Shown here: one piece after another, positions 11,262 to 22,338 of the stretch | How the letters are laid out: each line of letters begins with the position of its first letter | Position numbering within the stretch: the stretch's first letter is position 1 | From: Psoroptes ovis | Taxonomy: Eukaryota; Arthropoda; Arachnida; Sarcoptiformes; Psoroptidae | Direction: 5' to 3' | Assembly: GCA_002943765.1 (NCBI GenBank) | Contig: PQWQ01000005.1 | Span: 1,364,001 to 1,428,000, forward strand | DNA: 64,000 bases | Program-made: the position numbers and the translations under genes | Notes under the pieces: generated by a model | Told to the model about the DNA's origin: nothing | What the model saw: the letters and a program-made list of their open reading frames with translations, nothing else | Database searches by the model: none

Positions 11262-14194
11262 TCAAGATGATGATGATTTGAAGAATGGAAGAATTGTCAT
11301 TAAAAATTGTAATCTATTCGTCGATTGTTGCCCATTCAGTATCATCGTTTGGTTATTATTCGATTGATTTTGAAATAACCGTAATGATTGCCGAAATATT
11401 GATTTTGGAAACAATATTTGATAACAAATGGTTCCGGTTATCAGATATTTAGTCATAATCGATACAAGATAGATTCTGGTTAAATAAAAGGGTTAAAATT
11501 TGAAAAAAAAAATTAGAAAAAATTAATGATAATTTGGAATGAAATAAGTAATTGAATTTCGAATTCATTCAGGGATATTCGTGGGCTTGTGATTCAAATT
11601 AATTTTAAAATAATTCAAATTTATTAAATTTCAATTTAACTCTTTGGCTCTAAGAGAGCTTATGTCAATCATGTCTTTTTACTACTGAAGATGGCTTAAT
11701 CTTTTCTTTTCAATTTCTACCTGTCCAACGGTACTAAAGGATTAACTTTTCAAATGAATCAAACTTTAATGATGATCAAACATTGTTAATGATTGACTTT
11801 TGTACAAATCTCTTTTGTTTAATATGAAAAAATCTCTGAAGAAATCACTGAGGGTCCCTACTATCTAGTACCTTAAACCTTCAATAATTTCTTTTTCAAA
11901 AAAAAAAAAACATTCTTAATACACATTGGACACATAACATGAAGCTTTGTTTTGATCTTCTTAATCTCTTAGGGTGAAATCATTTTGACATTAATAAAAG
12001 GAAGAAAGGATGAATAAGGGATGGGAACAAAAGTATAACCTTTAAAAATTCAAAGTTATGGCTATGGTACGATACTATATAATGGTAAATACATTGGAAA
12101 AATACATACAAAAATAATTGATTCTGTGCTTTCGGTATTGTTGATGGATCTTCTTTCAATAGAAATTGTCGAACACCTAGAACATAATCATGAAAATAAT
12201 TTTGCCAATTTAATTTCTTTATATCGATTGGAAATCTTTGTTTCACATCAGCTGATTTGATTAATAATTGATTACGATTATTTCTTGGATTATTATCATT
12301 ATTAGAATTTGTACAATGTCCATTTTGTAATCTAGTAATTTTTGATATTTCTTCTCTTTGTCTATATACTTCATCAATTTTTTCCAATAACAATGACATA
12401 TTATTACCAACATATGTCCATTCATTGGTGGTGAAAAATTCTAATGCATCCGTAACACGATGCACCTTTTGATATACTTGATCCAATCTATGGTGATAAA
12501 GGTTGAAAAAGGATTAAAATTTGATGAAATAAAAGAATTAACGCGAAACAATCAGACTTACACCGGTGAAAAGCCCATAAATTTAAATACAAAATCAACA
12601 ACATATGCCGGTATTGTATGTTCAATGTAAACATTAATTTGATTCAATAATTTTGAACGATGAAATCTTATGTATGGTGTACGAAACATTTCCATTGATG
12701 GATAACGATACATTAATGGAAGCGATATTTGTCGTAGCTCATTCCATGTTATTGGATTATCAATACCTGTCACACAATTAACAATAAATATTTCATTTTC
12801 ACATTTATCATTATTGTTATTGTTATTTTTATAATGATCAGCGGCAGTTAATTGTCGCGGAAATTTTGATGATTTATAATGTATTGAATCAATATACCAT
12901 GCTGATAGGATACATGTATTGATAACAACATCGACCGGTATCAAATCACATTTATATTGTTTTTGTACATTCATCGATCGAAGAATACCTTTACCACTGA
13001 CGACTAAAAAACCAGTGAAACCATTATAATTATCGATCCAACCAGGAAATGGTTCATTCCATGATGGTGTTATGATCGATGGTCGAACAATTGCAGCCGG
13101 AAATGGGCGCCATTTTGTTGTTGATTTTGATTTTTTACCATTTTTTGAAAATTTTTTAGCACTATAAAAACATCCATTCGATACTTCTTCAGCCAATAAA
13201 TGTTCAGCCAATGATTTAGTGTAATGATATGAACAAGGACGGCCACGATATAATGTTTCCGTTAAACGATTCAATGTGGTATCATTCATCCAACTATTGT
13301 TTGTTTTGTTGGTGGTTTTGACATAAAAAAATGAAAATATAATAATATTAATTGGAAATTGATTTAATCGAAAACTTACTCAGCCATTTCAAGTATTCGA
13401 TCCGGTGATATTGGTTCAAAATATACTCGTTCTTCAATTTTACATTTATTCACTGTACAATATGCTGTCGATATGTGTACAAATGATCGTAAATGATTCA
13501 ATTTTTTACCTAATTGTATTACACGTTTTGTGCCCAATGTATTCATTAATAATGCATATTTTAATGGTTCATCAAAACGAATAGTAGCAGCCGAATGAAA
13601 TATTATCGTCACATCTTTGATCAATAATTTCAAATCGATTGGATTGATTCCTAAATGTGGATATCGTATATCACCATTGATTGGATATAATTTTTTTAAA
13701 CGTTCGGGAAATTTTCGTCGAATACGATCAAATACTTGACATTCAATCAAATTATCCAAACGTTGACGTATTAATTGTCCAGATTTTGGTCGTAACATTA
13801 CATAAATTCGATTGATTGTTTCAAATTCATATAATAATTTTTCAATCAATACTTTTCCAACAAAACCAGTACCACCGGTTATGAATATTGATTGTTTATC
13901 ATAAAATTCTTCTAATGTTGGAATTTTTAAATCATCCATAGAACTATTTGATTGACTTGAATCACTAAAATCATCACTATTCACATCATAACAATCATCA
14001 TCGATACCGGATTCTGAATTATTTGTTTGACATCTTTGTTTTAAATCATCAATAGAATTAGCCATTTTGATCGTTGGCTGTTGATCATTATGATCATTCA
14101 ATGATGAAGCATTCAATATTTGATTATTATCATAATCATTCGATACGCTGCCATCGATCATCGATTGATTATCAATGATGATTTGTGTTGACAT
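11262..14194 (-). CDS. fatty acyl-CoA reductase (FAR)
   Basis: Reduces fatty acyl-CoA to fatty alcohol with NADPH, normally at the ER or peroxisome membrane, supplying wax and cuticular lipids. Four exons fit in phase: 14194-13380, 13293-12562, 12487-12110 and 11475-11262, giving 712 aa. Introns are 86, 74 and 634 nt. Exon 1 holds the Rossmann motif TGGTGFVG (residues 106-113) and the conserved HISTAYC near 240-246. Exon 2 holds the YHYTKSLAE segment with the YxxxK catalytic pair (Y294, K298) and AIVRPSI. Exon 3 has the C-terminal 'sterile' domain signature FFTTNEW and RQFLLKEDPSTIPKA. Exon 4 gives a hydrophobic end typical of FAR. The first roughly 95 residues are an Asp/Ser/Asn-rich extension absent from most FARs (about 500-550 aa). 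The family is certain; exon 4 is predicted from a strong pyrimidine tract and exact phase. Confidence 0.93.
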
Positions 14195-15316
14195 TTTATT
14201 TTATTTTTTTTTTAATTTTTCGTCCAACTGTCAGTGATTGTCGTTTCGATTGTTCGTCGTAACTATAGTTAATATGACAAATTGAGAAAAATAAAACAAA
14301 TCATTAAAAAACGAAAATTAGTAAAAATCAAAAATTTTCAAATAAAAAATGAGTCAAGATTATCACATGTCAAACTTATAAAAGCGATTATTGATGGCAT
14401 TTACTGCAGTTTACACATGGCATTTGTCAGTCAAAAACTAGCGAATTTAATTTCTATTTCAACTTGCCATCATCCTCAAGGGGAAATTTTTGGTTACCAT
14501 TTTTCGGGCACCATCACAACAATCATCAAATTATCATCGCTTTATCAGGTTATAGCTTGATTCTTTTGTTTATTCGTCGTTATTGTTGTTATTGTTTTTT
14601 TCCCGTAATCAAATTCTATAAATTCAATCTTCTTTGAGATATTGGAAATTTCTTTGAAGAATTTATTTTTCAAGAATCAGCAAAAATTGATCGTCAAAAT
14701 ATTTGACATTTTAAATATTGTCGATGATCAGTGTTGAGGATCAAGGTAATTTCTTCGGATATTTCTTGAAGAACTATTGTTGAATTTGCATTTTTCTTTT
14801 GAATTTTATTGGTGCACATATTTTTCTTAGTAATAACCTCAAAATAAATTCAAATAAAATAAGAAAAGGAAATTGATTTTTTCTTCATAAATTTTGTTTT
14901 GAAATATTCAATGCATTGGAAGTATTTTCCATGATCATTTATTCCAATATGATCATAATACCATAATCCATAATATGTGGGTTTTTTATTGAAGATAGTA
15001 GACTCATTTTTTTTGGAAATTTTATGAGATTTTTTTTTCTTCTTCACATATTCATATATATGTTGGACAATATTACTTCCATCAAACACTGGAAGCCAAA
15101 CATCGATCGATATTTCGTTATATCGATGAATTTTGCTGCCATAATCATAATAATAATCGATCGATTGATTTAATCATATGATGATTGAAAATTGATTTGA
15201 TTGATGATTAGATTTGATGCAGTCATTTTAAATTTTCGCTGACCACTTTCAGTAAGTTCCAAGCTGCATCGTCAGCTGATGATACAATGGCTGCAGATAA
15301 TTCATTGGTTGATTGA

Positions 15317-15485
15317 CGACCAGGAACAATCAACCACTTCGTACGATTACACAATGGTTGATGGTGCTCAACAAGACAATTCAAACAATGATGATGATGA
15401 TCAACAATACGTATGGATAAACGATGATGACCATATGGAACTTGTTTTTTGTTCGGTCAAAATTTACATCAATTGTTTAATGTAA
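15317..15485 (+). CDS. possible small acidic ORF, perhaps frameshifted
   Basis: From about 15317 the plus strand reads DDQEQSTTSYDYTMVDGAQQ, an Asn/Asp run, then QQYVWINDDDHMEL before a stop at 15485. The composition is like coding sequence in this window. A good start ATGGCTGCAGATAATTC (15289) lies in a different frame and hits a stop after nine residues, so a single frameshift would join it to the acidic part. It may be a decayed gene or an unspliced first exon. No family recognised. Confidence 0.25.
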
Positions 15486-18352
15486 TCGGATGTTTTTTTT
15501 TCACTTTCATTTTATTTGATTGTTTGTTTTGTTACAAAAATAAATTTCCGAAGATAAAAGTAAAAATATTGTTCAAATTTCAAAACTGGTTTCTCTCATA
15601 ATCGCCGCCACCGACCGTTACCGCCAACCGATGGCCAAAGATTACGGAAAAAGAAATTTTCCAGAAATTTTTTTTGAAATTCGAAAAAAAATTTCCGGTA
15701 AATTCTTGGATTTTTTTTTCGGATTCGAAAATCAAAACATTCGATTTTTGATTTTCCCGGTCCAAATTATTATTTTCATGTCTATCATTGATAATCATTT
15801 TTGAGATTAAAGATCATCACATAAAACAGTGATTCTCAGTGAATAAAAGGTATGATGGCAGAAATTTTGCAAATTCGACGACGAATATCCTTAATTTTTG
15901 TACAAACATCTAGGTAAATTCTTTATTTCTTATTTCTTATTATTTTCTGATTTTTGTTTATTTACAAAACTTAAATTAAGGTAATAATAATTTTATGAAA
16001 TTTGTTTAGAATCTAATGATTATAGTTGAAAAAAAATTGAAAAACGACTAATGAACTAATTAAGTAAGAACAACAAAAAAAAATCATCAAATTTAATTAA
16101 ATTCGTATTTCTGTATTTATATGATTATCATTATTATGATATTTATTGTTATTTACTTGAATTATTTTTATTGATTTTTTTTTCAAAAATAATTTAGAAC
16201 ACAAACGAAACGAAAAAAAAACTAATGAACAATGAAATTAATTTTGTTCAATTTGTTCTTTTTTGTTGTTTGGATAATAATTAGTTTCATTAACTAATTT
16301 ATAAAATAAAACTAATTACTAATTACTATTGTTTTTTATTCATTTGTTTATTTTAATTGTAGAACAATGAAGAAAAAAAAATAAAAACAATATTTTGATA
16401 AAACGAAAACAAATGATAAATTTTTAAATAACAAATACTAAAAAACAACTTACATCAAATTTTTATCAAAAGTAATTTCAAACAATTTTTTTATTGGTGC
16501 AAAATATCACATTCAAGTCAATTTTGACGAAAAATTACAACAAAAGAAAAATGATTCATAAACTGAAACACAAATGTGAAAAAAATGGCAAAATTTGGCA
16601 AAATTTTCCGACTAAATTTTTGACACACTTTTTTCCGATGAAAAATCTAAAATCACATTATAATAATCAATCACTATAGGATTAACAATAGTACAGTATA
16701 TCACTAATGTGTTTTGTCAATTACACAAATGCAAACGAAAAATTTGTTTAAAAGGTATAATTTGTCTTGTTTGAAAATTTTCTGTGACTGAATTCACGAC
16801 AAAAAAGTGTTTGAAAATAAAGAAATAACAAAATTGTTCAAACGACATCCTTTATATTTTTCCGAAAAAAAAAGTTCAAATATTGTCTTGTGATAATAAG
16901 TTAAAATTACAATAGTTCTCTTTGCTTAATTTTCTTCTTTTTAACATTCTCTTTTATCACATTAAAAAAACATGGCATAATTCTACAATGAATTTTCGTT
17001 TGCATCAAACAACACCAACAACAACAAATTGCAATGAACAAAGAGAAATGATGTTTAGAGAAAAATACAAATTTGAAAATTACCATTTTTTTTCTGCAGA
17101 TTTTTCGTAATTTTCGGCAATCATTTTACCATTATCATCATTATATTTGAATTAAATTAATCAATTTTTTAAATGTTTTTTTCAGCTATGATCAAAAGTT
17201 AAAATTATCGAATCACATTGAATTACCGCTATTGCATTAACGTATGAAGAAAAAAAAACAAAGACAATGGAAAAAATCATTGATTTTGTTGAAAGAATCG
17301 ATTATATGCAATCAATTGTGATGTCAGATACGAAAGAAGACGAAGAAAAAAGACATAGAATTGCATCATTTCAAGTATCAATTGTAAATTTTGAAAAATT
17401 CCTATGATTGTTCGCAAAATAAAAAATAGCGAAAAATCCATCCACCATAGACGATTGCACGATCTCAATGTACAGATAAAATTTTCGATTCTGTTTGAAG
17501 ATTCACTTAATCAATTATCAATTTTGAGGTTCTTATTGTTGAATATTGAAAAGTAATATACCATTCTGAAATCAATTATGAATATAGCATTTCATACTTT
17601 TACTACTATGATTAATGAATCGAGAATCGCTCAAGAAAATTTATTCATTTAAGGTACTAACAGGTGTTCTAGGGAATTTTACCAATTAATTTTTGAAAAA
17701 AAAATTAATTATTTTCATTCAATTTCACGTTATCGAAACTACGTTCTAATTGAATAATTCGTGAAATTGATTATTGTTGCAAGTCACATAACGCAACATC
17801 AAAAACAACAATGATTTAATGAATTGAACAAGAAAAAAATGGAAAAAATTGCAAATGTTTTCAATTGATTTAATATTGAAATAATTTGTCAAATCAAACA
17901 TCCAAGGTGAAGAAAAAATTATTGAATGGTCATTGAATTTTAACATAAAAAAATTTTTAACACAATGAAAGCAAACGATTGTTTGCAAACATGAATCCGG
18001 CCTCATTGAAAATATTGAAAATATCGAAAAAAATCAAACAATCGACAAAAAACATTTTCAAATTTTATTATTCATAAATGGTCAAATGCAATCGAAATAA
18101 ATTTTTTCAATGAATTAAAATTTAAACTGTTCGGCTGAATCGATCAAAGGCTAAATGAAATTATCGTCAAGTATGATTGCAAGAATTGAAAAAAAACGAT
18201 CAAAATTTTACACGTTTCAATGATGATTGATTGGGCCATCAAAAAATGATTCAAATAAATTTTGATTGAGCATTGAGGAATTGCACAATCAATGATCACA
18301 ATTAATGGAAATCGTTTATTAGATTGCAAAAAATGGTGAAAGATTTGAATTA

Positions 18353-18358
18353 TTTATT
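18353..18358 (-). terminator. poly(A) signal of coiled-coil gene
   Basis: AATAAA on the minus strand, 24 nt beyond the stop codon of the coiled-coil gene. Confidence 0.5.
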
Positions 18359-18381
18359 CTTTTAAACGAAAAAAAATCAAT

Positions 18382-18771
18382 TCAATCTTCTTCCAAAAGA
18401 TTCATTATGGAACGTTGTTCAATCAAATTTTGCCATAAATAATTTAAATTTTCATAATCATCACTGGTCATTTGTAATTGGAGAAGACATTTTTTCAAAT
18501 TTTCACGTAAAATTTGTAATTTGATCCGTAATGATTCCAATTGTTCGTCAATTGTTTTAGCATATTTTATGGTCTAGTTTTTCAAAAACAAAAAAGAACG
18601 AAAAATAGAATTTTCAAAATCAACTAAATTCATACGCTTACGAACCTCCAGAATCGTCGGACGTTCTTTTACGATCATCATCATAAGATTTTGATCTGAT
18701 CGTTTAAATTCTTGTTCCAATTTCTCGATTTCATTTGAATCTTGATCAAAATTGAATGAAAATTTAAACAT
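18382..18771 (-). CDS. small coiled-coil protein, two exons
   Basis: Exon 1 is 18771-18646 (42 codons, MFKFSFNFDQDSNEIEKLEQ at the start) and exon 2 is 18573-18382 (63 codons plus stop); the intron is 72 nt and phase 0, with GAG|GT as donor. The 105-aa product is mostly charged helix with leucine/isoleucine spacing typical of a coiled coil (for example TIKYAKTIDEQLESLRIKLQ) and ends NLLEED. A second GTAAGC donor seven nt into the intron-side frame would give an early stop, so the GAG|GT join is preferred. Small coiled-coil subunits of kinetochore, BLOC or trafficking complexes have this look, but I cannot name a family. It is divergently arranged with the SR protein gene 375 bp away, suggesting a shared promoter. 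Confidence 0.72.
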
Positions 18772-19146
18772 TTTTCTAAATATTTTTCTGCTCTTCAACG
18801 TATTAACTTGTGAAAAGCAAAAAAAAATGAAAATAATCAAAACTTGTATCGTATGAACTTGTGTTTTTTTTCTACTTCACAAATTCGAATAAAATTCTTT
18901 TGTTTTTTTTTCTGTGTTCTGTCAACAAAAGACTTGTTAGAGGGCGTATTTTGCAGCAATTTTTGTTTTAACGGTGTGTTGTTTCTCATTCAGTTTTGCA
19001 TTGTGCTCATGTTGTATTCAGCCATCTTTTGTTTTCGATGTTTTATTTTGGAAAAATAATTTGTCAAAATTGAAAAAACAAAATTCTAATTAAATTAAGT
19101 AATTACATTATAGTTTGATAATATTTTTGTTCCTTTTAAGTATTCG
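18772..19146. promoter_or_regulatory. putative bidirectional promoter
   Basis: The 375 bp between two divergent start codons. It has no clear TATA box. TTTTGTTCCTTTTAAG at 19125-19140 resembles a splice acceptor, so the SR gene may have a non-coding first exon inside this interval. Confidence 0.4.
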
Positions 19147-20987
19147 ATGAAAGAAATGATGGCACGCCGTGAAACGGTACCATTAGATTGTAAAGTATAT
19201 GTCGGTGAATTAGGCAACAGTGGTAACCGTCATGAGCTAGAAGATGCATTTGGATATTATGGTCCATTACGTGAAGTATGGGTAGCCAGAAATCCACCTG
19301 GTTTTGCATTCGTTATGTTTCAAGATGCACGTGATGCTCGTGATGCTGTTCGTGCTTTGGATGGAAAGTGAGTTGATTTTTTTAATTGGAAATATCATGA
19401 TGATCATACAAAATTTTATTTCCCTTTTAGATTAATTTGTGGACGTCGTGTTCGTGTAGAATTATCGACTGGTAAATCTCGTCATGAAAAACGTGGTTTT
19501 CGTATGCGTGATGGACCAGGTGGTCCACGTGGTTATGGCGGTCCTGGTGGTCCACGTGATGTCGGTTCACCAAGAGGACGTGGTCCACGTGATCCTTATA
19601 TGCGCGGTATGCCTGATCGTGGCCCACCAAGAGGTCCAGGTGGTCCAAACGGCGGTTATGATGATCGATATGTACATCGTGGACGTGGTGGTTATTCTCG
19701 GTGAGTAATTACATTCTGTGATTTGTTCAAAAAATTGGTTCATTGAGTAAAATTTACTCAATTGATTCTGGTGTGTATATTCGAATGTATAAAATTATAT
19801 AAATGTTAGCTAATTTATTATTTTTTTCTATTTTTTTTTAATTTTAATTCTTCACAATGAACATAAAATGTTTCCATCATTTTGGAAACTTGAAATGATA
19901 CATTGAGAAAACGCGAAAAAAATGAGCAAATTTTTCTAAGAACTAGAAATCTATAAACTTAGAATTACGAATGAAATATGTCATGATCACATATGTGGTG
20001 AGGTTGATGCTTTGATCATCAATGATGATCATTATGATGATGATGATGTTGATGATGGTCAAATGTTTAGGAGAAAAATTCTTCTTCGACAATCGACTTT
20101 ATGATCAACAAAACGATCAGCTATCCACACACATCCATCTATGATTGATAATCATCATCATCACTGACATAGAATTTAAAGAAAAAAAAAATATTTTGCA
20201 CCAACGATTAAACAACAAACAAACAGCAATATATCACAGCCTAACATCTCAGCATCTCAGCTCAACCATTCAAAAAAAAAATCATCAATTAGAATTAGGT
20301 TTTCATAGAATGATCAGCAGCTCATCTTATTAAATTTTTTTTTAGTTAGGTTTTTTTTTAGTTTGAAAAGAATGTTTTTCAACAAATTCTTTGATTGAAC
20401 AACTATGAAACACACAAATTAGAACAACAACAACAAAAAAAAATAATAATAATTCAGCATCCAGCATCAACAATTCCACATCATCTCAGCTCAGCTTTTC
20501 AATTTTTCAAGTATTCAGAAATAATTGATATTCAGCCTTTGATGATCAATTATTATCTTCATTGATTTCAACTTAGCCAGCCAGCTCTCTCTGGTGAATT
20601 TTATGAATGGGACGGAAATTTCCTTGAAATTGTTCCAAAATATATTTTTTTTTCTTTTATCTCATCTCAATCATTTAAAAAATTGAATAATAATGACATT
20701 TTTTTTATTATTGATATATTCTTTATTCATCTAATTTTATTGCATCAACAATTGCATCGATTGACGACGACGCCAAACGAAAAACTATTTATTGATAATA
20801 ATCATTATTATTGTCCAATGACAAATAATCATTGGCCGAAAAAAATTTTAAAATTTGAAAAAGAAGCCGTAGCCGTTCACCTGCATCACCGATTGTTCGT
20901 GGTAGACCGCGAACACCGCCATCAAGATCACGTTCACGTTCACCGATACCAAAATCACCTTTATCCGATCGTTATGGTGTGTATTAA
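19147..20987 (+). CDS. SR splicing factor, SRSF3/Rbp1-like
   Basis: Nuclear RNA-binding protein that promotes splice-site choice and mRNA export. Three exons, 19147-19367, 19431-19700 and 20864-20987, join in frame to 204 aa. The RRM occupies about residues 12-92 with RNP2 KVYVGEL (16-22) and RNP1 GFAFVMF (52-58); the surrounding PLDCKVYV and YYGPLREVWVARNPPGFAFV strings are diagnostic of SRSF3/SRSF7. A Gly/Pro/Arg-rich linker (RGG-like, GPGGPRGYGGPGGPRD) follows, then a short RS tail (SRSRSRSPASP and SRSRSRSP) ending SDRYGVY. No CCHC zinc knuckle is seen, favouring SRSF3 over SRSF7. The last acceptor (GAAAAAG) is pyrimidine-poor; an alternative three nt downstream is also in frame. Initiation could also be at the third Met (ATGGCACGC). 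Confidence 0.92.
19701..20863 (+). other. long last intron of the SR gene
   Basis: At 1163 nt it is by far the longest intron in this small gene. It carries clusters of CATC/CTCAGC words (for example CATCTCAGCATCTCAGCTCA near 20248 and CATCATCTCAGCTCAGC near 20481). No internal exon with a clear frame was found. Confidence 0.5.
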
Positions 20988-20989
20988 AT

Positions 20990-20995
20990 AATAAA
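20990..20995 (+). terminator. poly(A) signal near SR gene stop
   Basis: AATAAA two nt after the TAA. It is unusually close; a second AATAAA at 22141-22146 may be the one used. Confidence 0.35.
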
Positions 20996-22140
20996 ATCAT
21001 TCAAATTGAAAAAATCAAAATTAATCAAAAACAATGATTGAAATTTATATTAATAATTTAATTTAAAACCAAAAAAACAAACGAACGAATGTTTGGAAAT
21101 TTTGTTTCACTTTATTATCATATAATCATTATTATTTTCATCCAATAATTTCATTTATAAAATAATACCTAAACATTCATTCATTTTTTTTTTCTTTTCT
21201 CTCATTTGCCTGTTGTTATTGTTTTGTGTATAAATTTGAGTATATATTCATGAATAATCATTACACATAATTAATTAATGAATGAAATTTTGTCTTGAAA
21301 CTATACAAAATAATAATAATAATCATAACAATTAATCGAGAGGTATTTTTTCATTTCTCATATTCTTTTTAATATTTTGCTTTGCTTTCCATAGATTCTT
21401 CTATTCATTTATTTATTTATTTAGAAACAAATTTTCCAATTACTTTCTTGCATTTTTTAAATTTTTAAAATTTTATTCTTTTAAAATTTTCTTTCAAATT
21501 GAAACTAATTGTTTTTCTTATTCTTTTTCCATTTAAATCATTTAGATGACCATCTTTAAACATTAAATTATAATCATCAAGCATTGTTTATGTGCGTATT
21601 TGTGAATGTGTATCAATTTTCATTTTTTTTCTTCTTCGATTCAAAAATTAAGTAAAAAAACAACCGAAAAGTAATCAATTTTTGACCATATGCACATTGA
21701 TCATACAATATTTGGCCATTTTGATCATCAACTCATCATTCAGTCATAGATCATCATGAAATCATCAAAAAGCATCTTTCAAAAGCATACATTTTTCATT
21801 TGCTCTTTACATACATACATACAAACACATACACACACACACACATTGAACCATCACCACCAACAATTTAAACATTTGTCATATTTTTTTTACATTAATG
21901 ATAATCAATTTTCCATTCGCCCAAAATTCATGACTCAAACAACAACAACACCACCGCCAGCAAATAGCAGCCACCCAACCACTCAAGTTGACACCTTTAT
22001 TGACACTAATCATATTTCTCAATTTCAAAAATTAAACAAAAAATGAATTTAAGAAAAGTGATGATTAGTTGGATTGGATTGGATGGATGGATTGATTAAT
22101 CATATTAATTGTTTGATTATTTTTATTTTAAAATATTCAA
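20996..22140. other. SR gene 3' flank / possible 3' UTR
   Basis: A/T-rich with (CA)n at about 21832-21845. A plus-strand ORF from ATG 21931 to 22046 reads MTQTTTTPPPANSSHPTTQV then DTFIDTNHISQFQK and lies 95 nt before an AATAAA. It could be a short coding exon or simply 3' UTR; no family recognised. Confidence 0.3.
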
Positions 22141-22146
22141 AATAAA
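22141..22146 (+). terminator. poly(A) signal candidate
   Basis: AATAAA on the plus strand, 192 bp before the lipase maturation factor start, a plausible end for transcripts from the SR gene side. Confidence 0.35.
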
Positions 22147-22292
22147 GTCTTTTTTTCACCGAGAGAAATGTTTACGAAATTATTCATTTTTTGACATTTG
22201 AAATATGGGAAAAGTTTACAGAAAACTTGAACAAATAATTTTTTTTTTGTTGTTTTTGTGATTGAAGCATTTGTCAACACCCGGCGAAAGCA

Positions 22293-22298
22293 TATAAA
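22293..22298 (+). promoter_or_regulatory. TATA box of lipase maturation factor gene
   Basis: CATATAAAAG places TATAAA 40 bp before the ATG at 22339, giving a very short 5' UTR if used. It lies in a GC-richer patch (CACCCGGCGAAAG). Position fits, but TSS is not known. Confidence 0.4.
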
Positions 22299-22338
22299 AG
22301 ATTTTTCATTTTAAATTCTGCTAGAAAACCTACCATAA

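Larger units (their letters stand above)
14195..18381. other. intergenic between FAR and coiled-coil gene
   Basis: About 4.2 kb of A/T-rich DNA. It should contain the FAR promoter just above 14194, but no TATA box is convincing. The only coding-like patch is at 15274-15485, described separately. The remaining short frames are not supported. Confidence 0.45.

Noticed and set aside
10867..11265. 132-aa minus-strand ORF directly after FAR
   Set aside because: Overlaps the FAR stop region, has no domain or sensible composition, and is best read as FAR 3' UTR.
11980..12110. Read-through of FAR exon 3 as the C-terminus
   Set aside because: A GTATGT donor at 12109 and a strong acceptor at 11476 give an in-phase exon 4 that resembles FAR C-termini better.
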